Part shown: positions 1 through 7,779 of the stretch, piece by piece
Numbering within the stretch: position 1 is the stretch's first letter
How the letters are laid out: the number at the start of each line of letters is the position of its first letter
DNA from: Sphaerisporangium krabiense
Lineage (GTDB): Bacteria; Actinomycetota; Actinomycetes; Streptosporangiales; Streptosporangiaceae
Assembly: GCF_014200435.1 (NCBI RefSeq)
Contig: NZ_JACHBR010000001.1
Span: 2,480,001 to 2,544,000 of the forward strand
Direction of reading: 5' to 3'
Length of the DNA: 64,000 nt
Program-made: the position numbers and the translations under genes
Notes under the pieces: generated by a model
What the model was told of the DNA's origin: nothing
The model's database searches: none
Seen by the model: only the letters and a program-made list of their open reading frames with translations

Positions 1-169
1 CGTCCACGTGCAGGGTCGTGGTCTGCCAGGACCCGTTGACCGGCCTGCCCATCAGGCGGCATCCTCCCGTGTGCCAGATACGGATCGGGCGGGACGTGAT
101 CTCCGTGAGTATGCAGCCGCCGAAGATCGGGTTGATGCGTCCTTTTGCTGGAATGGCAACAGAACTTAG

Positions 170-201
170 GCCCTGACCTCCCTCGACCCTAAAGTCAGGG
201 C
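170..201. promoter_or_regulatory. Inverted repeat upstream of the hydrolase gene
   Basis: Perfect 8-bp arms GCCCTGAC (170-177) and GTCAGGGC (194-201) are separated by 16 bp, about 30 bp before the hydrolase start. The spacing suits a repressor or MerR-type site overlapping the promoter. No regulator gene lies next to it in the window, so the binding protein is unknown. The rest of 1-230 shows no gene I can support. Confidence 0.4.
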
Positions 202-230
202 GACCAACGAGTCCTGGTCGAGGAGGGACG

Positions 231-1187
231 ATGACGGCGAAGCACCGGATCTTGAAAGCAGGCGCGGAGCGGATTCACGTCGTAGAACAGGGCAGCGGCC
301 CGCTGGTGCTGCTCGTCCATGGTTTCCCCGAGTCGTGGTATTCCTGGCGGCGGCAGCTTCCCGTGCTGGCGGCAGCCGGTTACCGGGCCGTCGCGCTCGA
401 CGTACGGGGCTACGGGCGTTCGTCCAAGCCGCAGGACCCCGCCGCGTACCGGATGCTCAACTTGATCAGTGACAACGTGTCGGTGGTCCGGGCACTCGGT
501 GAAAGCTCCGCTGTGATCATCGGCCACGACTGGGGGGCGACGATCGCAGCGCAGTCCGCACTCCTCGAGCCCGAGGTGTTTCGTGCGGTCGGATTGTTGA
601 GCGTCCCTTACACCCCGCCCGGCGGGCCTCGGCCAAGCGACGTGTTCGCGGGAATGGGCGGCGAGCAAGAGTTCTATGTCTCCTACTTCCAGCGCCCCGG
701 ACGAGCCGAGGCCGAGATCGAGCCCAACGTGCGCGGCTGGCTCGCTGGGTTTTACAGCGCCCTGTCGGCGGACACGATGGCTGCGGCGGACGCCTCAGAC
801 CCACACTTCATCGCCCCGGGCGGCACACTGCGCGAGCGTTTCCCCACCGGCGCGCTGCCGTCCTGGCTGACGCAAGACGACCTCGACTTCTATGCCGCCG
901 AGTTCGAGCGCACGGGCTTCACCGGCGCCCTCAACCGCTACCGCAACATGGACCGCGACTGGGAGGACCTGGCTACGTACGCGGGTTCCCCGATCAAGCA
1001 GCCATCCCTCTTCCTCGGCGGCACCCGTGACGCCTCCACCATGTGGCTCTCCGACGCCATAGACGCCTATCCGCAAACGCTCCCCAACCTCACCGGCAGT
1101 CACCTCCTAGACTGCGGCCACTGGATCCAGCAAGAACGCCCCGACGACGTCAACCGCCTGCTCGTGGAGTTCCTCGACAGCCTCTGA
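231..1187 (+). CDS. Alpha/beta-fold hydrolase, epoxide-hydrolase-like
   Basis: A 318-residue cytoplasmic alpha/beta hydrolase of the usual length for soluble epoxide hydrolases. The oxyanion-hole motif HGFPE is at residues 30-34 and the nucleophile elbow GHDWGA puts the nucleophilic aspartate at D100. Asp rather than Ser is typical of epoxide hydrolases and haloalkane dehalogenases. The catalytic histidine lies near the C-terminus in DCGHW. A cap region with several Trp/Tyr residues sits between about 130 and 240. The start follows GAGGAGGG with good spacing. It is likely to open an epoxide ring through a covalent alkyl-enzyme intermediate, but the substrate cannot be read from sequence. It is transcribed alone, from a promoter carrying an inverted repeat. 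Confidence 0.88.
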   Translation: MTAKHRILKAGAERIHVVEQGSGPLVLLVHGFPESWYSWRRQLPVLAAAGYRAVALDVRGYGRSSKPQDPAAYRMLNLISDNVSVVRALGESSAVIIGHDWGATIAAQSALLEPEVFRAVGLLSVPYTPPGGPRPSDVFAGMGGEQEFYVSYFQRPGRAEAEIEPNVRGWLAGFYSALSADTMAAADASDPHFIAPGGTLRERFPTGALPSWLTQDDLDFYAAEFERTGFTGALNRYRNMDRDWEDLATYAGSPIKQPSLFLGGTRDASTMWLSDAIDAYPQTLPNLTGSHLLDCGHWIQQERPDDVNRLLVEFLDSL

Positions 1188-1586
1188 CCGGGACTTCCAA
1201 ACCGTCGGGCCGAGCCATCGTAGAGATCATTGGAGGACCTCCCGATCAGAAGGTTCGCCACAGGAGCGTGCCAGATGCGTGCCAGAACAGGTGGGGAACC
1301 GCGGTCACTCACGGGGAATCATGGGGACTCGACCAACCCTGACCTTGACCCCTGTTTTCCCAGCTCAGCCCTCAAGGCCAGCAGCTGATTCCCAAACTGA
1401 CAGTGCCTCGACCTGGGGAACACCGAGTAAGCCGAGAGGCACTTGGACACCAGAATGACTGGATGCAGCCGCAAAGCGGACACGACGCGGCTACGCGGAG
1501 GCCCTGGAGGTTGCTGTACTCCTCTGCCGTACCGTCACCGTCTGGCCCTCGCAGACGGTGAAGTTGCCGACGTGGCCTGCGCTCGC
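1188..1586. other. Gene-free stretch between hydrolase and methyltransferase
   Basis: About 400 bp with no supported gene. It includes a short direct repeat (GCGTGCCAGA twice in tandem, around 1267-1287). The small open frames here lack ribosome sites and recognisable protein features. It may be decayed DNA from the mobile-element zone that starts at about 2.6 kb, but nothing in it proves that. Confidence 0.4.
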
Positions 1587-2432
1587 TCAGGTGACCCGCG
1601 CGGCCACCAGGGTCTCGAAGGTATAGGGCCGCAGGCCATCGGCACGGCCGGCGAAGTACCGCTGCTGGAGGTCTGCACGTGCGGGGTGGTCCACGACCTT
1701 TAGCCCGCACCGGCTGATCAGCCTCTCGATCTCGGATACCGGCCAGCCAGGCTGAAGAGGCTCGCCGGCAGAAGCCGCGATCGGCGTGTAGATACGGGCG
1801 AATTCCGTCCCCGCGTCGTCGAGCGCACAGTCCTCGGCCCGGTAGGAGAACACCACCTCAGACCCGGGAGCAGCCGCCGCGATCGTGCGCAACGTCGACT
1901 CGATCGCCTGTGCCGTCAGATAGGGGGCGACGCCCGTCCAGCAGAACATCGCCGGCTGCGCCCAGTCGAACCCAGCCGGGCCCAGAACATCCAGAACCGG
2001 TCCGGCCTCGAAATCAACCGGCACGAATACCTGCGAGTCGCTGAGCGGCAGGCCGAGCTCCCTGACCCGCTCGAGCTTCCAGGCCTGGGAGGCAGGGTGA
2101 TCAACCTCGAACACCGTCAGCGAGCCGAGCAGATCCGGCCGCCGCCACGCAAACGAGTCAAGCCCCGCGCCAAGAATCACGTACTGCGTGAAGGCACCAG
2201 CAGCCAGCCGGTCCTCGGCGTACCGGCTGCGGGTGCAGACAGCCGCACGGGACTCGCTGCGGACCGGGCCGGGGAACAGCGGATCGAACTGGTCTCGCAG
2301 CTGCTGCCATACCGGGCCGACAAGCACCAGGGCCAGCGCATCGTCCAGTACCCACGGCGACGCCGTCTCCAGGCGAAACAATCCACGCGACACGGCCGCA
2401 AACATCGCCGTCCTGCTCGGCGCGCTTTCCAT
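1587..2432 (-). CDS. SAM-dependent O-methyltransferase, LCM/TIGR00027 family
   Basis: A 281-residue class I methyltransferase of the leucine-carboxyl-methyltransferase-like family (PF04072) that is expanded in actinobacteria. The SAM-binding motif is YVILGAGLDSFAWR near residues 80-93, followed by FEVDHPASQAWK with the acidic residue that holds the SAM ribose. The later VAPYLT segment is also typical of the family. Members methylate polyketide or other small-molecule hydroxyl or carboxyl groups, and the substrate here is unknown. The gene stands alone on the minus strand next to an integrase remnant. Confidence 0.88.
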   Translation of the reverse strand: MESAPSRTAMFAAVSRGLFRLETASPWVLDDALALVLVGPVWQQLRDQFDPLFPGPVRSESRAAVCTRSRYAEDRLAAGAFTQYVILGAGLDSFAWRRPDLLGSLTVFEVDHPASQAWKLERVRELGLPLSDSQVFVPVDFEAGPVLDVLGPAGFDWAQPAMFCWTGVAPYLTAQAIESTLRTIAAAAPGSEVVFSYRAEDCALDDAGTEFARIYTPIAASAGEPLQPGWPVSEIERLISRCGLKVVDHPARADLQQRYFAGRADGLRPYTFETLVAARVT

Positions 2433-2614
2433 GTATTCCTCCCCGCCGGCCAGAACCCAGCATGCTGGCCACGCCTGGCCACTCCGCGCACTTCACAGGA
2501 TGCGCCTGAAGCGCCCTGACGGCCATAGCCAGATCGCCTGGCAGCCACGATCTGTTCGCCATCGGGATCCTCCAAAACGGCCAGGCACGCCAGCACCACA
2601 GCCGCCTGCACGCC

Positions 2615-3020
2615 ACCACGCTCACCGTCCTGCGCGAAGTCCTTCAGATGCGCTTCCAGGTCAGCAGTGATCAGCGCCGGGATCACGACCGTTCGCTTTC
2701 CAGCCGCGGACATGGGTTCGGTGAAGACCAGGCCCTTGCCCCGCGATGCGGATGAGTTGCCGCTCCACCCGCACCGTTCCGGCCTCCAGGTCGACGTCCC
2801 GCCGGCGAAGCCCGGTCAGCTCACGCCTTCGATCCACTCCCCCGCGTACTTCCCGAACTTGATCTTCCCCGTGTCAGGATCGAGACGGTCACCGTTGAGG
2901 ATCTCCGCCTTTTGTCTGGTCAGCCAGATCTCGGCGTCACGCTTGGTGGCGAAGGTGTTCGGCGCCGGGTGGTCGATGCCGTCCGGCCCCGGGGAGCGAG
3001 CCTGGTTGCCGGGCATGCGG
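2615..3020 (-). pseudogene. Tyrosine integrase remnant with internal deletion and frameshift
   Basis: Two pieces of an actinobacterial element integrase lie in tandem on the minus strand. The first (about 3020-2817) encodes the N-terminal arm segment with NTFATKRDAEIWLTRQ and GKYAGEWIE. The second (about 2816-2615) encodes part of the catalytic domain, with ELTGLRRRDVDLEAGTVRVE and then, after a one-base frame change near 2720, KRTVVIPALITADLEAHL. The core-binding domain and the HxxR/Tyr active-site end are missing. The join at 2816/2817 falls inside GGCGTGAGCTGACC. It cannot be a working recombinase and marks an old integration. Confidence 0.8.
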
Positions 3021-3118
3021 CCTGGGGGCCGGTCCCGGCCGCGGGCAGATCGGGCCGCACGTCCACTCCGTCGCACACCCAGGAGCCGGACGACTCGGTC
3101 ATGCTCAAGCCGCGGAAA

Positions 3119-3523
3119 TCAGCGCCTTCGCTGCCACCAAGGCGACTCAGGCGACGCATGCGGATCAAGCGACGTCCGGGCGAGAAACCGCCTGTCCAGC
3201 GGGAGAACCAAGGAGTACAGGTAGGGTCTGGCCCATGGCGGCAAAGCCATGAGCGCCTGTTCCAGCCTCCAGCGTGGGGCCACTCCGGAGCATTCAGGGC
3301 ACATGCATGTCGGTGCGATCCGGTCAACGGTTCCGGGGACCACTGCCTGTGCCCAAGCGAGCAACGCCTCCGCTATCTCGCCTGGCCGCATTCGGGTGTG
3401 CTCAAGCCTGATCACCGCAGCCATTGGACGACGGCCAAGACCAGGGACCTGATGGATCGAGGCTCTGTGAGTTCCGCACACCGACCCACGTGCACGAACC
3501 CGAGAGGGGCGCCTACGAGGCAT
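3119..3523 (-). CDS. Conserved hypothetical protein with CxxC pair
   Basis: A basic protein of up to 134 residues that I do not recognise as a named family. It contains one CMCPEC metal-ligand-like motif near residue 80 and a preceding VCGTH, and it ends in a Trp-rich basic tail (SPWWQRRR). Codon use is typical of the host. The first ATG (3523) has a weak ribosome site. An internal ATG at 3424 (MAAVIRLEHTRMRP) is an alternative start giving 101 residues. It sits just upstream of the integrase remnant on the same strand, so it may be cargo of the same lost element. No function is assigned. Confidence 0.55.
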   Translation of the reverse strand: MPRRRPSRVRARGSVCGTHRASIHQVPGLGRRPMAAVIRLEHTRMRPGEIAEALLAWAQAVVPGTVDRIAPTCMCPECSGVAPRWRLEQALMALPPWARPYLYSLVLPLDRRFLARTSLDPHASPESPWWQRRR

Positions 3524-3764
3524 AGCCCTTTCTGATCAACGTCATAGGCATGATGATGGCACCGGTCGGCCCCGTTCCTTCACAGCCTCGGCGCGAAACA
3601 AGCAATGCCTCCGGCGGGGGCGCTCCGGCTCCGGGGTGATCGCCAAGGCCTTGGCCCGCTTCCCCTTCGGGCGGGTCGACGGCACACGGGGTGATCAGGA
3701 GGGCGGACTGTACGCGCCGCGCGTGTAGGGCCACGGGCGAGCTCTTCCTCGTACGCTGGCTTTC

Positions 3765-4232
3765 GTGGATGTCCAATCTGTGGCCTGGGCTGCGATTCCC
3801 GGCCCGAAGTGGTACTCGCCCCAATGCGTGGCGGAGACGTTCAGGGCCTTGATGCGGACGACATGGGCTGACCAGGATCGGGGCGGTGGTATTCGCTCAG
3901 CCGTCGGTAATGATCACGCTGGCACGCTCTACCCGGCTGCTGTCGCAGGCACAGATGTATTGCTGCACATCATTTCCGCCTGCCCGGGCGCACCGAGGAA
4001 CGCCGCCCTGTGCGTCCTGTTGGACTGGTGGGGGTGCTTCCAGCCCGAACCGGGTTTCGACGCGTACACCGATCAGGACGAACATCGAGTCGAGATCATC
4101 CCCGCAATCATGCAGCGGGTAGAGCAAGCAGCCGACACCCTGCGTGTCATCGCAGAGCACGACACGCAGGCGCGAGGGCTAGTCCGAGAACTGCTCCGCA
4201 GCCTCGACCGAGGTTGGATTGCCGAGGAGTAG
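3765..4232 (+). CDS. Conserved hypothetical, HEAT-like immunity-type protein
   Basis: A 155-residue soluble protein. The pattern GNDHAGTLYPAAVAGTD, followed by a helix and LLDWWGCFQPEPGFD, resembles actinobacterial proteins that occur as immunity or immunity-like genes in polymorphic-toxin loci, built of HEAT-like helical pairs. The C-terminal part (IIPAIMQRVEQAADTLRVIA) continues the helical pattern. The similarity is from memory of the family and is not proven. No toxin gene is adjacent. It is convergent with the next hypothetical gene. Alternative: a simple helical scaffold protein. Confidence 0.6.
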   Translation: MDVQSVAWAAIPGPKWYSPQCVAETFRALMRTTWADQDRGGGIRSAVGNDHAGTLYPAAVAGTDVLLHIISACPGAPRNAALCVLLDWWGCFQPEPGFDAYTDQDEHRVEIIPAIMQRVEQAADTLRVIAEHDTQARGLVRELLRSLDRGWIAEE

Positions 4233-4329
4233 CAGATGGCCGACAGTTCACCTCAGCCCAGCCCACAGGCAGTTCGCCGGGCCATTAGCGGGCCATCAAG
4301 AATGGTCACTGGGGGCATGTGATGTGCGG

Positions 4330-4722
4330 TCAATCCCCGTAACAGTGCAACATCAAATCGGGCTCTGCGCGCCAGCTCATCAGCAGTTTCCGCATGGCTG
4401 CCACCAACTCACGCTGTGCGTCATCGCTGGCAATTACCTCCAGGCGATCGATATCAGCCGCAAGCTGAGGTATGTCACGGCGATCGAGAACAGCGTCCGA
4501 CCACGGGTCGAGCTGCCCGAGAATCGGCAGCCTGCTGCCCCCGGCATTGTTGACCAGCAGCAGTAGTGTCTCCACTTCCACGTCCAGCAGCCAACCTCGC
4601 TGCTGCGCTGTCCTCCACTCCTCGCCGTCGGCACGGCGGTGCTCACGACGCTGCGCACGAGTAGCCCGGCGCAGGCTCTTCGGACGAGGCTGCGGAGGAC
4701 GCAACATCAACAGCAGTCCCAT
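4330..4722 (-). CDS. Conserved hypothetical protein
   Basis: A 130-residue soluble protein with a basic N-terminal third (RRATRAQRREHRRADGEEW) and an acidic, helical C-terminal part with LLDVEVETLLLLVN, GQLDPWSDAVLDRRDIP and AADIDRLE. I know the general pattern as a conserved actinobacterial hypothetical but not its function. There is no signal peptide or membrane segment. It faces the HEAT-like gene tail to tail across about 100 bp, and both lie in the mobile-element zone, which suggests an accessory role such as immunity. That role is an inference from context only. Confidence 0.6.
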   Translation of the reverse strand: MGLLLMLRPPQPRPKSLRRATRAQRREHRRADGEEWRTAQQRGWLLDVEVETLLLLVNNAGGSRLPILGQLDPWSDAVLDRRDIPQLAADIDRLEVIASDDAQRELVAAMRKLLMSWRAEPDLMLHCYGD

Positions 4723-5416
4723 GCCGGTGACAGTACTGGCCCTGGTGCATGAACTTCACTGGCTGGCGCGCGTGCCCGTTCCGTGCCCGATGGAGCGCGG
4801 TCATCCGGGGGGAACCTGCGGCTTGCCCGCGACCGCCAAGAATGCTACTGCGCGCAGATAGTTCGATGTAGTTGGGGTTTGCGTCGGCGTCCCGCTGCTT
4901 TCGTTTTCGTGATCCATTCAAGAACCACTACGACGGCAACCGGTGACCCTATCCCCGCGAGCGGGGACCAGAGTGGCGCCGAGCCCCACCCGAACGGAAG
5001 TGGTATGGGGACGGTCAGGAATCCGCCAGGGTCGAGCACTGAGCATTCCTCCATTGGGCGCATGGTTCGTTAGGAGGATCTTGATGCGTGGAACGCGCCG
5101 GTAAGCCCGAAAGTTGCTTCCCGTCAGAAGCCCCACCAGGAGGACCGCAACTCTCGGTGGTCAGGCGTCAAGAGCCACGGTGAGCCGGCCTTTGCCTGGG
5201 GTCGTTGCCCCTCGATGTGAACGAGACCGCCACCTGCCGAGGGGCGTGCGGCCGGGCCGCCCTCTGTTCGATGGTCAAAGCCAGTCGCTGGGGCTCCTAA
5301 CAGACGGTGGACTACGCAGAGGAGGAAAGGGGCCGACTCTTGCTCGTCCGGAAGAACCGGCCGTCAGTGCAGTAGGAGTCGAACGATCGCGGAGAATCGC
5401 GACGAGGATGCGTTGC
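4723..5416. other. Gene-poor stretch of about 700 bp
   Basis: No convincing gene is seen. It is slightly less GC-rich than the surroundings around 4840-4930. It holds an inverted repeat GCCCCTCG/CGAGGGGC within about 5207-5246 and the tiny ribosome-site-led reading frame listed separately. The open frames here are unlike any family I know and overlap VapC in antisense. It is probably degraded element DNA. Confidence 0.4.
5084..5104 (+). other. Strong ribosome site followed by a 6-codon frame
   Basis: AGGAGG at 5072-5077 lies 6 bp before ATG 5084, which opens a frame encoding only MRGTRR before a stop at 5102. The ribosome site is ideal while the frame is minimal. It could be a leader peptide, or the surviving start of a gene lost by deletion. 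Confidence 0.2.
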
Positions 5417-5827
5417 TCAGCGTGGTCGTGTGACCGGGACCACGGTGAGCAGGTGGTCCAGGCCTTTGAAGTCCCTTGGGTTGCAGGTGTACAGGGGGAG
5501 CCGGTTGGCGATCGCCACGCAGGCGATCATCAGATCTGCTGTTCGAGGGCGGGGTCTGCGTCCCGAGGCGATGACGGCGGTCCACAGTTGGCCGTACTCG
5601 CGGGCGGCGGTGTCGTCGAAGGGCAGGGGGTCGAACTCGGCTTCGGTGGTCTGAAGGATCTTCATTCGCTGAGCGAGTTCCTGTGCCCCGGTGGCCACCA
5701 GCACGCCGACGGACAGTTCTGCGGTGGTGATGGCGCTGATCATCATCTCGTCCGGTAGCTCCTCGGGGTCGATTCCGGCGCGCAAGATGAGGATGTTGGT
5801 GTCGAGCAACCCTTGAGTGGGGGTCAT
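5417..5827 (-). CDS. vapC: PIN-domain ribonuclease toxin VapC
   Basis: A 136-residue PIN-domain protein, the normal VapC length. The metal-binding acidic residues are D9 (LLDTN), E37 (TTAEL), D98 (RTADLMIA) and D119 (NPRDFKGL), so the active site is complete. VapC toxins cleave tRNA or rRNA when released from their antitoxin; the target here is not predictable. The start ATG overlaps the antitoxin stop by 4 bp (ATGA), the usual coupling. It is transcribed after vapB from a promoter carrying a short palindrome. Confidence 0.9.
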   Translation of the reverse strand: MTPTQGLLDTNILILRAGIDPEELPDEMMISAITTAELSVGVLVATGAQELAQRMKILQTTEAEFDPLPFDDTAAREYGQLWTAVIASGRRPRPRTADLMIACVAIANRLPLYTCNPRDFKGLDHLLTVVPVTRPR

Positions 5828-6144
5828 TCCCCGTCCTCTGTGAATTCGCCTCTCCCGTAGGCGCGATCGTAAGGGTCGTAGAGGTCGTCGTTGACGTGGT
5901 GGTCCATGTCCTCGCGGTACTTTCGGTCGTCCAGGCGCGGCATGCCGCGGGACACGGCGGCGAACTCGGCCCGCGAGACGGCCCGGCGTCGACGGCGGAT
6001 GGGGACCAGATCGCCGATGTGGTGTCCGTTACGTGTGACGGCGTACCGCTCTCCGCGTTCCAGCCCATCCATGATCTCCGCGGACCGGTTGCGCAGATCA
6101 CGCTGGGAGATCTGGTGGGAGTGGTCGGGCTCAGGAGTGCTCAC
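5824..6144 (-). CDS. vapB: Antitoxin of the Phd/YefM (VapB) type
   Basis: A 106-residue protein. Its N-terminal half (QISQRDLRNRSAEIMDGLERGERYAVTRNG split across residues 11-40) has the Phd/YefM swapped-hairpin DNA-binding pattern, including the GERYAVTRNGHHIGDLVP strand. The acidic C-terminal tail (DDRKYREDMDHHVNDDLYDP) would wrap the PIN toxin. The start is a GTG at 6144. It should neutralise VapC and repress its own operon through the palindrome at 6172-6190. The 4-bp overlap with vapC supports one transcript. Confidence 0.9.
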   Translation of the reverse strand: MSTPEPDHSHQISQRDLRNRSAEIMDGLERGERYAVTRNGHHIGDLVPIRRRRRAVSRAEFAAVSRGMPRLDDRKYREDMDHHVNDDLYDPYDRAYGRGEFTEDGE

Positions 6145-6153
6145 CCATCGAGT

Positions 6154-6807
6154 CTACCCCGCGTGCCATCTGGTGCTACAGAGTAGCACCGCGTTGATCA
6201 CTGAGAGTTCACGGGGGAGCGCGAGCAGCCCCGACCTGGGAAGGCGCATGTCGGGCGTAAGTAGTGTGCGTCTTTGCAAGCTAGAAGTCAGGGGTTCGAC
6301 TCCCCTTTGCCTCACCTCGGCTCGAAGGCCACCTCTCATGATCCAGCCCATCTCCGTCATCCACACCGTGCCGGCGAGTTCGCCGTTCATCGCCAGCATG
6401 CTGATCCATGTACAGCCGTGGTAGCAGAGGAACATGGTCCCTGGCATCGGCTTGTCGATCCAGAGGATGGGCTTGGTGCCTTTGGCCGCGAGCAGTGGTA
6501 AGCGGTCCACGTGCGCGCGACTGATCGGGAAGGAAGCTGACACGGAGACCGCGGCTTCCGGCTCTTCCGCGAAGCTTCCTTGTTCGCGCAGGGTCTCGTC
6601 TGTGATCCACTCCAGGTCGAGCACAGGGCCAGGGCGGACGCCGCGTCCGAAGCGGAGGAGGAACGAACGGAACTCTTTGGGCAGAGGCGCCCCCACAATC
6701 CCTTCGAGTGCCTGCACCTCTTCTTCGGACAGGGGTGCGATATCCGACAGGCCGGCGAGTTGGGTGAGTTCTTCGCCTAGCTGGGCCAAGCTGATCTCTG
6801 ATCGCAT
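6154..6807 (-). CDS. SMI1/KNR4 (SUKH) family protein with altered C-terminus
   Basis: The frame encodes 217 residues. Residues 1-160 look like a SUKH-1 domain: the helical start, PLPKEFRSFLLRFGRG near 42-56, and the strand-rich part with TKPILWIDKPMPGTMFLCYHG. SUKH proteins in bacteria are mostly immunity proteins against contact-dependent or secreted nuclease toxins. Residues about 161-217 are not SUKH-like, because this stretch is the reverse complement of a tRNA 3' half (6270-6316) plus flanking DNA. The original C-terminus seems to have been replaced at an integration site. A GAGGAGG ribosome site precedes the ATG. No cognate toxin is nearby. Confidence 0.75.
   Translation of the reverse strand: MRSEISLAQLGEELTQLAGLSDIAPLSEEEVQALEGIVGAPLPKEFRSFLLRFGRGVRPGPVLDLEWITDETLREQGSFAEEPEAAVSVSASFPISRAHVDRLPLLAAKGTKPILWIDKPMPGTMFLCYHGCTWISMLAMNGELAGTVWMTEMGWIMRGGLRAEVRQRGVEPLTSSLQRRTLLTPDMRLPRSGLLALPRELSVINAVLLCSTRWHAG
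6172..6190. promoter_or_regulatory. Palindrome upstream of vapBC
   Basis: GGTGCTAC (6172-6179), a 3-bp spacer and GTAGCACC (6183-6190) form a perfect inverted repeat 28 bp upstream of the vapB GTG start. It is the likely autoregulatory operator for the VapB/VapC complex. It lies inside the far 3' end of the read-through SUKH frame. Confidence 0.5.
6270..6316 (+). pseudogene. 3'-half remnant of tRNA-Ala(UGC), probable attachment-site scar
   Basis: From the anticodon loop onward (TTTGCAA, anticodon TGC) the sequence reads as a tRNA: variable region, T-arm AGGGG-TTCGACT-CCCCT at 6290-6306, then TTGCCTCACC as the acceptor strand. The 5' half is absent: the stretch before the loop does not pair with the 3' anticodon stem, and no acceptor partner GAGGCAA occurs upstream. 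A duplicate that begins at the anticodon loop and ends at the tRNA 3' end is the classic att product of tyrosine integrases. It is not a working tRNA. Confidence 0.6.
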
Positions 6808-6927
6808 CCCATCCTCCTCGTGCGCTACCGAGGGAGTCTCAGGCAGGTTGGTGTGGCAGCGTATACGGGAGCGTTGACCAAGACGATCGTTCGTAATGAA
6901 GTGGCCTACGCAAGACGTAGTCGGGGT

Positions 6928-7665
6928 TTATGCGGTGCGTGGTGACTGCCACAGCTGGCGCCTTCGTTTCAGCCAGGTCGCGGCGGCGGTGTTCAACGTC
7001 ACGCCCCAGATCAGGAGGACGACGATCCATTGCGTCCATGTCAGCAGGGTCATCTGGCCGGAGAGCAGGATTCGAGCAGTGGCGTAGGGGGCGAGCCATG
7101 CTTGGGCGGGGTGGAACGACTGGACACTGCTCAGTAGCAACCACGTGCCCATCGGGAACACGATGGTGGCGAGGCACGCGACCGCGGGGCGGCGCAGCAG
7201 CATGCCTAGGGCAGTGCCGGTGAGTTGCGCGACGGTCTGCACCAGCACGCTGCCCAGGGCGACGGTCCCGGCGTGGAGCCACGGGTGAGTGCCAGGGCCG
7301 GGTGGAGCGACCGCGAGTGTCACGGCACAAACCAGGATTCCGTATGTGCCGACAATGGCAGCGAGCAGTGCCGCCGCCAGCAACGTTGGGAACAAGCGGG
7401 TGGTAGGGGGTGTCTTCCGTAGGTCGCCGGCTAACAGCGCACCGAGGAATGGCGCCGGGATCGACATCACGGTCTGCGTTGCCTCTGTGAGTGTGGCGAA
7501 CGACTGGTCTCTGGGAATGGCTGTCATGCGTAACCCCACGGTCGTCAACAGGCCCGCCAGTAGGGTGATCGCGAACAACCACCGTCGGGGCCGTGTCCCG
7601 AGGGAGCGCCGGAGCGCGGCGCTGGTCGCCTTGCCTAAGCTGGTGTGCGCGTTGTCAGTGTTCAC
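6928..7665 (-). CDS. Multi-pass membrane protein, ABC-2 permease-like
   Basis: A 245-residue integral membrane protein with about six hydrophobic segments (near residues 30-48, 70-82, 92-118, 135-155, 160-180 and 212-232). The length and the RRSLGTRPRRWLF start suit a small ABC-2 type permease, but no ATPase gene is adjacent, so transport cannot be claimed. Its start is GTG 7665 behind AGAGAGGG. It lies between the SUKH gene and a broken DUF4386 gene, in the decayed accessory zone. Confidence 0.6.
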   Translation of the reverse strand: MNTDNAHTSLGKATSAALRRSLGTRPRRWLFAITLLAGLLTTVGLRMTAIPRDQSFATLTEATQTVMSIPAPFLGALLAGDLRKTPPTTRLFPTLLAAALLAAIVGTYGILVCAVTLAVAPPGPGTHPWLHAGTVALGSVLVQTVAQLTGTALGMLLRRPAVACLATIVFPMGTWLLLSSVQSFHPAQAWLAPYATARILLSGQMTLLTWTQWIVVLLIWGVTLNTAAATWLKRRRQLWQSPRTA

Positions 7666-7779
7666 TGAATGCCCTCTCTAGGCTCGCCTTCCTGGTCGGT
7701 TCCTTCCGTCAGGATCTCCTGTGCGATCGGTGAGGTCACCAGTTCATGGCAGCAACGGGGAGGGACCAGAACCCAGGTC

